Shown: positions 54,827 through 63,641 of the stretch, one piece after another | Layout of the letters: each line of letters starts with the position of its first letter | Position numbering within the stretch: position 1 is the first letter of the stretch | Assembly: GCF_020985305.1 (NCBI RefSeq) | Contig: NZ_CP087588.1 | Span: forward strand, 3,569,190 to 3,633,189 | Reading direction: 5' to 3' | Origin: Croceicoccus sp. Ery15 | GTDB lineage: Bacteria; Pseudomonadota; Alphaproteobacteria; Sphingomonadales; Sphingomonadaceae | Length of the DNA stretch: 64,000 bases | Translations under genes and position numbers: made by a program | Notes under the pieces: generated by a model | Told to the model about the DNA's origin: nothing | The model's input: only the letters and a program-made list of their open reading frames with translations | Database searches by the model: none

Positions 54827-56919
54827 ACGAACCGACGACCCCGGCAGAACTGGCGGCGATCCTCAAACGTGAATACGACGCGGCAGAGGATTATTACTGC
54901 CAGATCGAGCCGCTACAGGAACTGGCCTTCCGCTTCTACGAAGCGCAGCCGTTCGGGCACGAGGTAGATGGCCGGTCGCAGATCGTGCTGCCCGATGTGC
55001 AGGAGACGGTCGATTACATGACGCAGAGCGTTCTGCGCACGTTCGTGTCCGGTGACCGCACTATCGAGTTTGAGGCATCGGACGAAGCGAACGAGCAAGC
55101 CGCAGACGATGCAACGGCGGCGATCGACTACAACTTTATGCGCAGGCAGGACGGTTACGGCGTTCTGAATGACGTTGCGATGGATGGCAATCTGCGCAAG
55201 CTTGGCATCTTCAAGGCTGTCTGCGAAGAAGTTGAAAAGGTTTCGCGCAGGTGGGAGGAAATGCCTGCCCTGATGCTGGGCGAATTGCCCGAAGGCATCG
55301 AGATTGAAAACCTGCGTGAGTTTGAAGCCGCCGACGAGATGGGGCAACCCGTCCCCATGGTGCGGGCGCTGATCAAGACGCAGCAGGTCGACAAGCAATA
55401 CAAGATCGTCGCTGTTCCGACGCAAGAGTTCCGCTACACTCCCGGCGCACGCCACGAAGACGATGCGGACTATGTGGCGCATGTTCGCCCTGTGACGCGT
55501 TCGGAACTGGTGGAGATGGGCTTTGACCAAGAGCAGGTTTACGGCCTGCCAGGTCACAGCGAGGATTTTGCGGACGAGAACGAAAGCAACAAGCTGGACT
55601 TCGGAAACAAGGAGGAAAGCACTCCGGCGTTGCAGACTGTTCTGCTGTGCGAAGAATATGCCCGCATCGATGTAGACGGTGATGGCATTGCAGAGCGCGT
55701 GAAGGCGTTCAGGGTCGAGAATGACATCCTGATCGACGCAGAGACGGGTGAGCCTGCCATCGAGACGGTAGATGAGCAGCCGTTTGCGGTGTTCTGTCCG
55801 TTCCCGCGTGCGCACCGGTTGGTGGGGTATTCACTTGCTGACAAGGTGATGGATATTCAGCTAGCGCGGTCGGAGATTGCGCGGCAGATGTTCGACGGCA
55901 TGGCGTTCGCCAACATGCCCCGTCCGATTGTGGCGGAAAGCGGTGCCAGTGACGAGACGCTGGACGATGTGCTGAACCCGATCCCCGGCAGTCCGATCCG
56001 CGTTCGCGATGCGACGGCAATCGGTTGGGCTTCTAACACGTTCGACATCGGCGCGTCGATGAACGCAATGGAATGGATGACCGGCGAGCGGGAAAGCCGC
56101 ACCGGCATTACCCGCATGAATCAGGGGTTGGATGCTGACGCGCTGAACAAGACGGCAACCGGCACAGCACTGATGCAGTCGCAGGGCCAGCAGTTCGAAG
56201 AATATGTTGCCCGCAATCTGGCAGAGGCATTCGCAAGGGCGTGCGCCAAGCTATACCGCCTGATGCGCGTGGAGGCCGAGCCGTTCAAGATCCGCGTTGA
56301 TGGCAAGTATCGGGAAGTCGATCCTGCCACATGGCCGGAAGAGGTTCACATTCGCATTCGCGTAGGTCTGGGGACTAATGCCAAAGACAAGCGCATTGCG
56401 GCACGGCAGATGCTGCTGGAGCCGCTTACGCTGGCCATGCAAGAGGGCATGGCGGGGCCTGAACATGCGTATAACTGGTTCGACGGTATGGCGCGTGATA
56501 CCGGCATCGGCACGGCTGACGACTTCCTTTACGATCCGAAAGACCCTGAGGTTGCCCAGAAGCTTGCAGCCAAGGAGCAACAGCCTGACCCTGCTGTCGT
56601 AGAGGCGCAAGGCAAGTTGCAGCTTGAGCAGCAGAAGGCGCAGGCAACAGCCGAACTGGATCGTCAAAAGGCACAGGAGCAAGCCCAGCTTGAGCGCGAC
56701 AAGGCCGCAGCCGCTATCGAAACGCAGCGTGAAAAGGCTGCGATGGATATGCAAGTCATGCGCGAACGGGCTGCGCTGGAAGACAGCCTTGCCCGTGATA
56801 AGGCAGCGGCAGAGATTGAAATTGCGAGGGAACGGATGCGCGCGGAAGTGGAGATGAAGCGCGAGTTTGCTGACGCCAGCGTATCGCAGAACCGGCCCGG
56901 AGGTGATTTGTCGAAATGA
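54823..56919 (+). CDS. Portal protein
   Basis: 698 residues. The dodecameric head-to-tail gate. Residues 1-560 form the portal core, with VQETVDYMTQSVLRTFVS, FPRAHRLVGYSLADKVMDIQ and TGITRMNQGLDADALNKTATG. Residues about 585-690 are an Ala/Gln/Lys/Glu-rich coiled coil, like the P22-type portal barrel. Overlaps terL by 4 bases. Confidence 0.9.
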   Translation: MNEPTTPAELAAILKREYDAAEDYYCQIEPLQELAFRFYEAQPFGHEVDGRSQIVLPDVQETVDYMTQSVLRTFVSGDRTIEFEASDEANEQAADDATAAIDYNFMRRQDGYGVLNDVAMDGNLRKLGIFKAVCEEVEKVSRRWEEMPALMLGELPEGIEIENLREFEAADEMGQPVPMVRALIKTQQVDKQYKIVAVPTQEFRYTPGARHEDDADYVAHVRPVTRSELVEMGFDQEQVYGLPGHSEDFADENESNKLDFGNKEESTPALQTVLLCEEYARIDVDGDGIAERVKAFRVENDILIDAETGEPAIETVDEQPFAVFCPFPRAHRLVGYSLADKVMDIQLARSEIARQMFDGMAFANMPRPIVAESGASDETLDDVLNPIPGSPIRVRDATAIGWASNTFDIGASMNAMEWMTGERESRTGITRMNQGLDADALNKTATGTALMQSQGQQFEEYVARNLAEAFARACAKLYRLMRVEAEPFKIRVDGKYREVDPATWPEEVHIRIRVGLGTNAKDKRIAARQMLLEPLTLAMQEGMAGPEHAYNWFDGMARDTGIGTADDFLYDPKDPEVAQKLAAKEQQPDPAVVEAQGKLQLEQQKAQATAELDRQKAQEQAQLERDKAAAAIETQREKAAMDMQVMRERAALEDSLARDKAAAEIEIARERMRAEVEMKREFADASVSQNRPGGDLSK

Positions 56920-57263
56920 TCCGCCGCTTGATCCTCTGGCTGTGCCACCGCTTCGACGTTTGGCCGATGGACGAAACCCGCATTCCCATGGAATCGGATG
57001 CCAAGGCCCGTTCTATCCGCTGGGAGCAGTTCGCACGTGAAGAGGGCGGGTTGTTCGACATGATCGAGGCGTTGCGCCGCGAGACGTTTGAACTGGCCAG
57101 TGAGATACCGCCGCATGAGGTGGAAAAGCTACAGTATGCAGCAATGAGCGACCGGAACCTGCGCAGGCTCAAGCAGCGCATTCAGGGCGTGATTGCAGCA
57201 GGCAAGATCGAAGAGCGCAACGAGGCGGCGAAGGCCCGCCCGCGCATCGTCAAGAGCGTTTAA
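56916..57263 (+). CDS. Hypothetical phage protein after portal
   Basis: 115 residues, helical. It shares its first bases with the portal stop (ATGA). IRWEQFAREEGGLFDMIEALR and MSDRNLRRLKQRIQG. Position hints at a structural or head role, not proven. Its 3' end overlaps the minus-strand alpha-CTD-like gene by 14 bases. Confidence 0.65.
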   Translation: MIRRLILWLCHRFDVWPMDETRIPMESDAKARSIRWEQFAREEGGLFDMIEALRRETFELASEIPPHEVEKLQYAAMSDRNLRRLKQRIQGVIAAGKIEERNEAAKARPRIVKSV

Positions 57264-57441
57264 CGAACGCCAGTATTTCGTCGCGGGTCTTGAGGCCGAG
57301 GTTGGGTTCCAAGCGGAAATTATCTTCAGAGATGCTGGCAACATCGTCAACCGTCAGACAATTCATGCGGGCGAGGCAATTCGCGGCGCGGGCGCTAAGC
57401 CCCTGTTGCTTCCAATGACCGCTAATCTGCAAGAATCCCAT
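57250..57441 (-). CDS. Free-standing RNA polymerase alpha C-terminal-domain-like protein
   Basis: 63 residues: LSARAANCLARMNCLTVDD and EPNLGLKTRDEILAF match the (HhH)-type alpha-CTD of RpoA. Residues aligning with E. coli R265, N268, C269, G296, K298 and E302, used for UP-element contact, are all kept (R18, N21, C22, G49, K51, E55). No alpha N-terminal domain. It is alone on the minus strand with its own promoter (TTGCCC/TATGCT) and ribosome site AAAGGGG. Confidence 0.85.
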   Translation of the reverse strand: MGFLQISGHWKQQGLSARAANCLARMNCLTVDDVASISEDNFRLEPNLGLKTRDEILAFVKRS

Positions 57442-57463
57442 TGAAACCCCTTTCTCTTGGGGC

Positions 57464-57491
57464 AGCATACCATACCGCCCCCTGCGGGCAA
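57464..57491 (-). promoter_or_regulatory. Promoter of the alpha-CTD-like gene
   Basis: On the minus strand TTGCCC (57486-57491), a 16-base spacer and TATGCT (57464-57469) sit about 23 bases before the start codon, with AAAGGGG between. An independent promoter is typical of a moron gene expressed in the lysogen. Confidence 0.65.
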
Positions 57492-57527
57492 ATCCACGTC
57501 GCGAGACGTTAAGCCAAAGGACGTAAC

Positions 57528-58514
57528 ATGGCCCATTCGAGTGAATCGGAAGCCGGTGTCGCGCCTGCCTCAATTTCGATGGCAGACGCAGCTTCGGTTT
57601 TCGCAGACGATTTTGACGATGAAATTCAGGGCGAAGAAGAAGCGCCCGAGCCTGAAGAAGGCGAAGAGTTCGACGAGGACTTCGAAGGCGACGAGCCTGA
57701 CGAGGAATCCGACGAAGAGATTGACGAGGACGGCGAACCCGAAGAGGCCATCGACGCACCTGTCAGTCTGAACAAGGCGGAAAAAGAGGCGTTCTCGCAG
57801 CTTCCCAAAGAAGCCCAGCAATTCGTAACGCAACTTGAATCCCGCCGTGCCTCACAAGTCCAAGAGGCCACCACGAAGGCGAGCCAAGCCCAGCGCGATG
57901 CCGAAGCACGTGCAGCAGCCGCCGACGCCGAAGCAAAGCGGAATTACGCCACACAGTTGGATCAGTTCATTAAGGCTTTCGAGCCGCAGATGCCCGATCC
58001 GCAGTTGGCGTATAACGACCCGCAACGCTATGTCGCCGCAAAGGCCCGTTACGATGCCGATAAAGCCCAGCACGACCAGCTTGTGCAGCAGATCAAGGGC
58101 ATTGGCGATCAGGCAAACACAGAGGCCGAGAAAGCCTTCTATGAGCGCCGTGATCGTGAACTGATGGCAATTCCCGAAGTCGCCAACGAAGAGACGCGCC
58201 AAGCGTATCTCGACAAGGCGATGAGTGCCGCGACCAAGCTGGGATATGATATTCCCGAACTGGCGCGGTCGATGGATGCAGAGGACGTTAAGCGCCTCCA
58301 TTCCGTCGCGGATGCCTTCGAAAAGGCCGAGAAATACGATGCGGCAATGTCGCGCAAGATGAAGCGCGTTCGCGCCGGTAAGCAGCGCAACCTGAAGCCC
58401 GGAACCGCCCAGCACAAGAGCAGCGGGGACAGGCGAGCCGAAAAGGCATTTGCAAGCTTCCGGTCTAACCCGTCCGACATGAAGGCCGCAGCAGCGATCT
58501 TCGAGGATATTTAA
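57528..58514 (+). CDS. Scaffold-type phage protein
   Basis: 328 residues. A very acidic N-terminus (Glu/Asp-rich, about residues 30-75) is followed by a long coiled-coil and a basic C-terminus (SRKMKRVRAGKQRNL). Placed just before the major capsid gene, the usual site of the scaffolding protein. No sequence homology asserted. Confidence 0.8.
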   Translation: MAHSSESEAGVAPASISMADAASVFADDFDDEIQGEEEAPEPEEGEEFDEDFEGDEPDEESDEEIDEDGEPEEAIDAPVSLNKAEKEAFSQLPKEAQQFVTQLESRRASQVQEATTKASQAQRDAEARAAAADAEAKRNYATQLDQFIKAFEPQMPDPQLAYNDPQRYVAAKARYDADKAQHDQLVQQIKGIGDQANTEAEKAFYERRDRELMAIPEVANEETRQAYLDKAMSAATKLGYDIPELARSMDAEDVKRLHSVADAFEKAEKYDAAMSRKMKRVRAGKQRNLKPGTAQHKSSGDRRAEKAFASFRSNPSDMKAAAAIFEDI

Positions 58515-58591
58515 GACCGGCTCACTGCGTCGAGAGACGCGGCCCTTCCCCGGCCCCTTTCGAGGGACCGTAACCAAGATGGACTTATATC

Positions 58592-59563
58592 ATGGCTGTT
58601 CCTGCGAATACCGTGCAGCGCGTGACCCGCACTGCCGTTCGTGAAGACCTTCACGACAAAATCAGCATCCTCGCCAACGAGGATTTCCCGTTCATGTCGA
58701 ACATCGGTTCGGGCACTGCTTCGAACACGTATTTCGAATGGCTGACCGACGAACTGGCAGCGGCTGACGCTACCAACGCAGTGATCGACGGTGACGATGT
58801 TGCCAACGATCCCTATCCTGCCGTCACCCGTCTGGGCAACTACGTGCAGACGATGGACAAGACCATCGGTCTGTCGCACATCACCCAGCAGGTCAATCAC
58901 GCTGGCTCGCACACCTCGATGGGTGCTGCACGCGCCAAGAAGTATCGTGAACTGAAGCGCGATATGGAAAAGCGTCTGTGCGGCAACTATGCGGCGGTCC
59001 CCCCTGCTGCTGGCACTGCCCACCTGACTGCTGGCGCTGTTGCGTTCATGCGCACCAATGTCAGCCGTGGCGCAACCGGTGCAAATGCCACCCTGTCGGG
59101 CACGACTTCGGGCTATGTGAACGCAGCTGCTACCAACGGCACCCTGCGCAACTTCACTGAAGCACTGCTCAAGGATGTGCATCGCCAGTGCCGTGAAAAC
59201 GGTGGCAAGCCCGATCTGCTGATCCTGTCGCCTGCTCTCAAGCAGACTTTCTCGACCTTTACCGGTGTTGCGGCCAACCGCCATCAGGTTCCGTCGAGCA
59301 AGCCGGGCACCATCATTGGTGCGATGGACCTGTATGTTGGCGACTTCGGCACGGTTGCCGCAGTGGATTCGATCTACACCACGGGCCGCGATGGCCTTCT
59401 GATCGACCGCGAAAGCTGGAGCATCCAGTATCTCCAGAAGTTCAAGAACGACAAGCTGGCAAAGACCGGCCACTCCGACAAGGAAATGGTCTCGGTTACG
59501 TTCGGCCTGAAGTGCGAGAACGACAAGGCGAGCGGTGTTTTGGCTGATATCCAACCGGCGTAA
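58592..59563 (+). CDS. Major capsid protein (SU10/DUF5309-type)
   Basis: 323 residues. SNIGSGTASNTYFEWLTD near 36, PDLLILSPALKQTFSTF near 208 and DLYVGDFGTVAAV near 248 match the SU10-type HK97-fold capsid family (DUF5309). A terminator follows it, as is common for highly expressed capsid genes. Confidence 0.92.
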   Translation: MAVPANTVQRVTRTAVREDLHDKISILANEDFPFMSNIGSGTASNTYFEWLTDELAAADATNAVIDGDDVANDPYPAVTRLGNYVQTMDKTIGLSHITQQVNHAGSHTSMGAARAKKYRELKRDMEKRLCGNYAAVPPAAGTAHLTAGAVAFMRTNVSRGATGANATLSGTTSGYVNAAATNGTLRNFTEALLKDVHRQCRENGGKPDLLILSPALKQTFSTFTGVAANRHQVPSSKPGTIIGAMDLYVGDFGTVAAVDSIYTTGRDGLLIDRESWSIQYLQKFKNDKLAKTGHSDKEMVSVTFGLKCENDKASGVLADIQPA

Positions 59564-59569
59564 CGAATG

Positions 59570-59601
59570 AGGGGCGGGGCCAAGTGCTTCGCCCCTTTCT
59601 T
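59570..59601 (+). terminator. Terminator after the capsid gene
   Basis: AGGGGCG / CGCCCCT stem (59570-59576, 59590-59596) followed by TTCTT. Lies 7 bases after the capsid stop. Confidence 0.7.
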
Positions 59602-59614
59602 CTGGGAGATAGCC

Positions 59615-59752
59615 ATGCCTGCTAAGAAGGTTTGGAAAGTGGCACAGGATGGCGTTGTTGCTGATGGCGACGGCGGCTTTCTGGCCAAGGGCGATCCGCT
59701 GCCCGACGATGCGGACGTTGAAAGCCTCAAAGCCAAGGGCTGGGCTGAATAA
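59615..59752 (+). CDS. Small phage protein (45 residues)
   Basis: MPAKKVWKVAQDGVVADGD onwards. Overlaps the next gene by 1 base. Similar short proteins follow the capsid in related phages; function unknown. Confidence 0.6.
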   Translation: MPAKKVWKVAQDGVVADGDGGFLAKGDPLPDDADVESLKAKGWAE

Positions 59753-60060
59753 TGGAACTGATCGACTTTAACCCGCTCAACCGCCGATACACCTATGCAG
59801 GCACGGACGCGCAGACGGGCGAGACGGTCATTAGCGAAGCGTTCGACAAGTCCCATGCGCTTGCGGTGAAAGACCGCGCCAAGGACATGAAGGACGCCCG
59901 TTCGGGTGTGGGTCAGGACATGCGGCTCGCGTGTTCGATCCCGCCTTTCGTGCAGGTTGAACTGACTAATCAGTATGGGCCGGAGATCCTAAAGGACTTC
60001 GACGCGCTGCTGTTCGTGATCAACCGCGATTATCCGCACCTTATGGTGCATGGAACCTAG
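59752..60060 (+). CDS. Hypothetical phage protein
   Basis: 102 residues, MELIDFNPLNRRYTYAGTD onwards. Position between capsid and adaptor genes; no domain recognised. Confidence 0.65.
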   Translation: MELIDFNPLNRRYTYAGTDAQTGETVISEAFDKSHALAVKDRAKDMKDARSGVGQDMRLACSIPPFVQVELTNQYGPEILKDFDALLFVINRDYPHLMVHGT

Positions 60061-60069
60061 GGGGCTGCA

Positions 60070-60354
60070 ATGGCTAGTCTGATCATTTCCTATTATGGCG
60101 GCGTGTCCAATCATTGCGCTTCCAGCCCGCTGAAGTCCGAAACGGTGACGACCAGCGGAACGAGCGCGCAATCGACCGCGAACACTTCGGGGGCGGCTGT
60201 GGCATCGCTGTTTTCGGACACCGCGCACTACTTCACGATTGCTGACAACCCGACCGCCAGCGCGGCGAATGGCGTTTATCTGCCTGCCAATACGTTGGTC
60301 TGGGTCGATCTGCGCGATGCGCTGACGGCCAAGTTTGCAGCCGTCACGGCCTAA
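60070..60354 (+). CDS. Ser/Thr/Ala-rich phage protein, possible decoration protein
   Basis: 94 residues rich in small residues (TVTTSGTSAQSTANTSG). Located between capsid and adaptor genes. A head decoration role is possible but not shown. Confidence 0.55.
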   Translation: MASLIISYYGGVSNHCASSPLKSETVTTSGTSAQSTANTSGAAVASLFSDTAHYFTIADNPTASAANGVYLPANTLVWVDLRDALTAKFAAVTA

Positions 60355-60365
60355 GGGGTTTCGCC

Positions 60366-61022
60366 ATGGCAATTGCGGTCAGCACAAGCCCAGAGAATGC
60401 CATTTCCAACCTGTCGGACCTTGTGGCCGAGGTGCGTGACGAGATGGACGACGATGCGTTCAGCCTTGACCGCATTTACCGCGCCATCGGACGGGCGGAG
60501 GCTGCATTCAACCGCGACCTGCGTTGCCCCCGTATGGAGACGGAATACACCTTTACCACGGCGAGCGAGGCGACTGACCTGCCGCTGGACTTCCTGCAAT
60601 TGCGCACGGTCTATGCCGAGGGTTCGCCCGATAGTCCGCTTGCCAGCATGTCACCTGCAAGCCTTCGTTCGCGCTATCGCGGCGTCTCTGGTGTGGCCAT
60701 GGCCTATGCCATCGAGAATCGCCGCATTGTGCTTGCGCCGGTCGGACAGACGGTCCTGACAATCGTTTATTATGCCCGCATTCCCGCATTGACCGACAGC
60801 AACCCGACGAACTGGCTGCTGGATGAGCATCCCGACGCTTATCTGCATCAGGTGCTTGCCGTTCTGTTCAACAAGATTGGCGATGTCGAACGGGCAACGC
60901 TGAACCTGAACATAGCAAACGGCATTATTTCGTCGGTCAACGAGAGCGGCAAGAAGAACCGCTGGGGCGCTGGTCCGCTTGTGCCGCGAGGCACGACGCA
61001 GGTTTGTGGGCCGCGTATCTGA
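60366..61022 (+). CDS. Head-tail adaptor-like protein (SU10-type)
   Basis: 218 residues. A helical N-terminus (LVAEVRDEMDDDAFSLDRIY) and the DFLQLRTVYAEGS segment resemble adaptor proteins that cap the portal in SU10-like podoviruses. Overlap-free, 1 base before the next gene. Confidence 0.8.
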   Translation: MAIAVSTSPENAISNLSDLVAEVRDEMDDDAFSLDRIYRAIGRAEAAFNRDLRCPRMETEYTFTTASEATDLPLDFLQLRTVYAEGSPDSPLASMSPASLRSRYRGVSGVAMAYAIENRRIVLAPVGQTVLTIVYYARIPALTDSNPTNWLLDEHPDAYLHQVLAVLFNKIGDVERATLNLNIANGIISSVNESGKKNRWGAGPLVPRGTTQVCGPRI

Positions 61023-61023
61023 C

Positions 61024-62430
61024 ATGCGCTGGACGATCCCGCCATTCCTGCCCGATCAAGCACCCCGTGGGGACGTTCTGGCGCGCTGTGAGAATGCTTT
61101 TGCATCGGAAGCGGGGTATCGGCCTGTCGGATCGTTTCAAAGCGTCTCTGACCCCCTTGGGTCGCCTTTCGCGGGTGGTGCAAGCTTTATCTCAGGCGGC
61201 GGCACGGCCTATCTGCTGGCAGGGACGACCGATAGCCTTGCGCGGCTGTCGGGTGGTGCATGGACCGACCTACTGACGGGATTGAGCGTTCCGAGCCGTT
61301 GGCAGTTTGCACAATTCGGTGACTATGTGGTCGCAGTGAATGGCGGCGTGACGCAAGAGGTGGACCTGAACGCAGGGACGGCTTCGGCTATCTCCGGCGC
61401 TCCTACTGCGGTTGGTGTTGGTGTGGTGGGCGATCATGTGATCGTTGCCCAGCCCAATGGCAACAAGCTGCGGGTGGCATGGTCTGCTTTCAACGACCAT
61501 ACAGGCTGGACGATCGGCACCAATCAGGCGGGAGAATGGACCGGACTGACGGGCGGCGAGGTCATGGGCGTCGTGGGCGGCGAATACGGCATTATCCTGC
61601 AACGCCAGCGGATTGTTCGGATGAGCCGCACGGGCGATGCCGACGCGCCATTTACGTTTGACGAGATAACGAACAATTTCGGCTGTGCATCCAAGGCTTC
61701 GATTGTCGCGGTCGGGCGCACGGTGTTTTTCCTGTCGGATCGCGGCTTCATCGCTCTGGATGACGGGCAGGTTCCGCGCCCTATCGGTAACGAAAAGTTT
61801 GACCGCTCGTTTCGTGCTGAATTGGGCGAAGATGCCTTTGAGAATGTATGGGCGGCAGTCGATCCCCAGAACACGCGGGTCATGTGGGGCATCCCAGGCA
61901 ATACCGGCACGGTCTGGGCCTATGACTGGGCGCTGGACAAGGTGACTACCATCAAGATGCCGTTCCAAGGCTTCTTTTCGGGCTTTGAAAACAGCATTGA
62001 TCTGGACACGCTGGCTGGTCTGTATTCGGACCTTGATGCCATGCCATACACGCTGGACGATCCGAGGTGGTCGGGCGGTGCGCCTCGCATGTATTTCGTG
62101 CAGGATAACGAGGTCGGCACGCTGACAGGCGTTAACATGGTGTCCCGCTTCGTGAGTGGCCGGTTCATGGTCAACGACAACCTGAACACACGGCTGCGGG
62201 CGGTATGGCCCGAAGGCGATGCGACCAGTGGTATAACGGTGAAGGTGGCGCAGGCGCAAAGGCGCGGCGATCCGGGGCTGTCTCGCACGGGTAGCAACAT
62301 GCAGGCATCGGGCAGGATGCCCTTGCAGGCACGCGGCAAGTGGATGGCGTTCGATGTGACGGTGAACGACCCGAACTGGACCTATATGGATGCGTTGCTG
62401 CTGGAACAGTCGGCAGGGGGTGTGCGGTGA
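61024..62430 (+). CDS. Nozzle / packaged-DNA-stabilisation-type protein
   Basis: 468 residues, beta-rich with many Gly/Trp-Asp segments (WTDLLTGLSVPSRWQFAQFGDYVVAVNG), as in beta-propeller tail nozzle and stabilisation proteins of podoviruses. Position after the adaptor fits the short-tail interpretation. Confidence 0.72.
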   Translation: MRWTIPPFLPDQAPRGDVLARCENAFASEAGYRPVGSFQSVSDPLGSPFAGGASFISGGGTAYLLAGTTDSLARLSGGAWTDLLTGLSVPSRWQFAQFGDYVVAVNGGVTQEVDLNAGTASAISGAPTAVGVGVVGDHVIVAQPNGNKLRVAWSAFNDHTGWTIGTNQAGEWTGLTGGEVMGVVGGEYGIILQRQRIVRMSRTGDADAPFTFDEITNNFGCASKASIVAVGRTVFFLSDRGFIALDDGQVPRPIGNEKFDRSFRAELGEDAFENVWAAVDPQNTRVMWGIPGNTGTVWAYDWALDKVTTIKMPFQGFFSGFENSIDLDTLAGLYSDLDAMPYTLDDPRWSGGAPRMYFVQDNEVGTLTGVNMVSRFVSGRFMVNDNLNTRLRAVWPEGDATSGITVKVAQAQRRGDPGLSRTGSNMQASGRMPLQARGKWMAFDVTVNDPNWTYMDALLLEQSAGGVR

Positions 62431-62612
62431 CGGTTCCGGTCGATGCCAAGCGTCTCGATTGGCCGCGCCTTGTGGCCGAGAATGTCAATCGCTCGGTCAA
62501 GCGTGACGGGCAAACGATCTACACGGCCCCGACTATCAGCGACCCGCCCACACAAGCAGAGGTTCAAGCCTTGGCCGACGCGGTGGCGGCTTTGTCAGAG
62601 CGGCTGAAGTGA
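62427..62612 (+). CDS. Small phage protein (61 residues)
   Basis: From the GTG at 62427, overlapping the previous stop (GTGA). VTVPVDAKRLDWPRLVAEN and a helical QAEVQALADAVAALSERLK tail. Tail-associated by position only. Confidence 0.55.
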   Translation: MTVPVDAKRLDWPRLVAENVNRSVKRDGQTIYTAPTISDPPTQAEVQALADAVAALSERLK

Positions 62613-62965
62613 ATTGCTGGCCCGTTCCGATAGACGAGCGGGCATTTCGTGAACTGGACAGGGCATCGCGCTGGGAGCGTCACGATTGGGTTCAGGTCTG
62701 CGATTGGCTGGCCGAAGGTAGTGCGCAGGTCTGGAACGTGAACGACGAAGCGTTCGTCCTGACCTTGGCAAATAATGACAACGAGATCGAGGTTCTGATG
62801 TGCGGCGGCAAGAACGCCCGCGCGAATGTTCCGGTGTGGGAAGCGGCGATGCTTTCCTACCCTGCACACAAGGGATTCACCCTGAGGCTTGAGGGCCGGA
62901 AGGGCTGGCGACGGTATCTGCCGCATTGGGATTATCGGGATGGCGTCCTGACGAGGAAGATTTGA
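62609..62965 (+). CDS. Hypothetical phage protein
   Basis: 118 residues from GTG at 62609. NVNDEAFVLTLANNDNEIEVLM and several Trp. Unknown; the neighbouring genes suggest a virion role. Confidence 0.6.
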   Translation: MNCWPVPIDERAFRELDRASRWERHDWVQVCDWLAEGSAQVWNVNDEAFVLTLANNDNEIEVLMCGGKNARANVPVWEAAMLSYPAHKGFTLRLEGRKGWRRYLPHWDYRDGVLTRKI

Positions 62966-62966
62966 T

Positions 62967-63638
62967 ATGGGTTCGAAGAAGTCTAAGTCCACGACGAAGC
63001 CGGTTTATTCCAGCCAGATCGAAGGCGCTGCGGGAAACCTGAACAGCGTTTATAATTCGTCGAAGGACAGCATCAATCAGGTGTCCAGTAACCTGACGGG
63101 CCTGTCGAGCGACCTGCTGGGCCGGTTCCAGCAAGGCGACCCGACGATCACGGCTGCAAAGGGCTATATCACGGACACGCTGGCAGCGGACCCTGCATCG
63201 AATCCGTATCTGGATGACATGATTTCCATGTCGAACGACAGCGTACGCAATCAGTTGCAGGCGCAGATGGGCACACGCGGCCTGACCGGCTCAAGCGATT
63301 ACTACGGGCTTATCTCCAAGAACCTCGCGAACAACGAAACCGGCCTTCGCTATACGGATTACAATAACACGCTTGACCGGCAGGCACAGGCCGCTGGCAT
63401 GGCTCCCAGCATTGTTGCGGGTGAGTATATCCCTGTCGCCGCTGCGATGGAGGCGGGGACGACCGGCGCTATGCTTCCGACGCAGGCGGCACTTGCCAAC
63501 GCTGCGGGCGTGGGCGGGCTTCTAGGGCAATATACGAACAGCACGCAGAAGCAGAGCGGCGGGTTTGGCAGTATGCTTGGCGGCATCGTGGGTGCCGGCC
63601 TGTCCGGTTGGGCAAGCGGCGGCTTCAAGGGAATTTAA
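62967..63638 (+). CDS. Probable DNA-ejection/internal virion protein
   Basis: 223 residues. Ser/Asn/Gly-rich with an amphipathic C-terminal Gly-rich hydrophobic stretch (GSMLGGIVGAGLSGWASGGF), as in ejection proteins. Function inferred from place in the tail gene run. Confidence 0.6.
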   Translation: MGSKKSKSTTKPVYSSQIEGAAGNLNSVYNSSKDSINQVSSNLTGLSSDLLGRFQQGDPTITAAKGYITDTLAADPASNPYLDDMISMSNDSVRNQLQAQMGTRGLTGSSDYYGLISKNLANNETGLRYTDYNNTLDRQAQAAGMAPSIVAGEYIPVAAAMEAGTTGAMLPTQAALANAAGVGGLLGQYTNSTQKQSGGFGSMLGGIVGAGLSGWASGGFKGI

Positions 63639-63641
63639 CTG

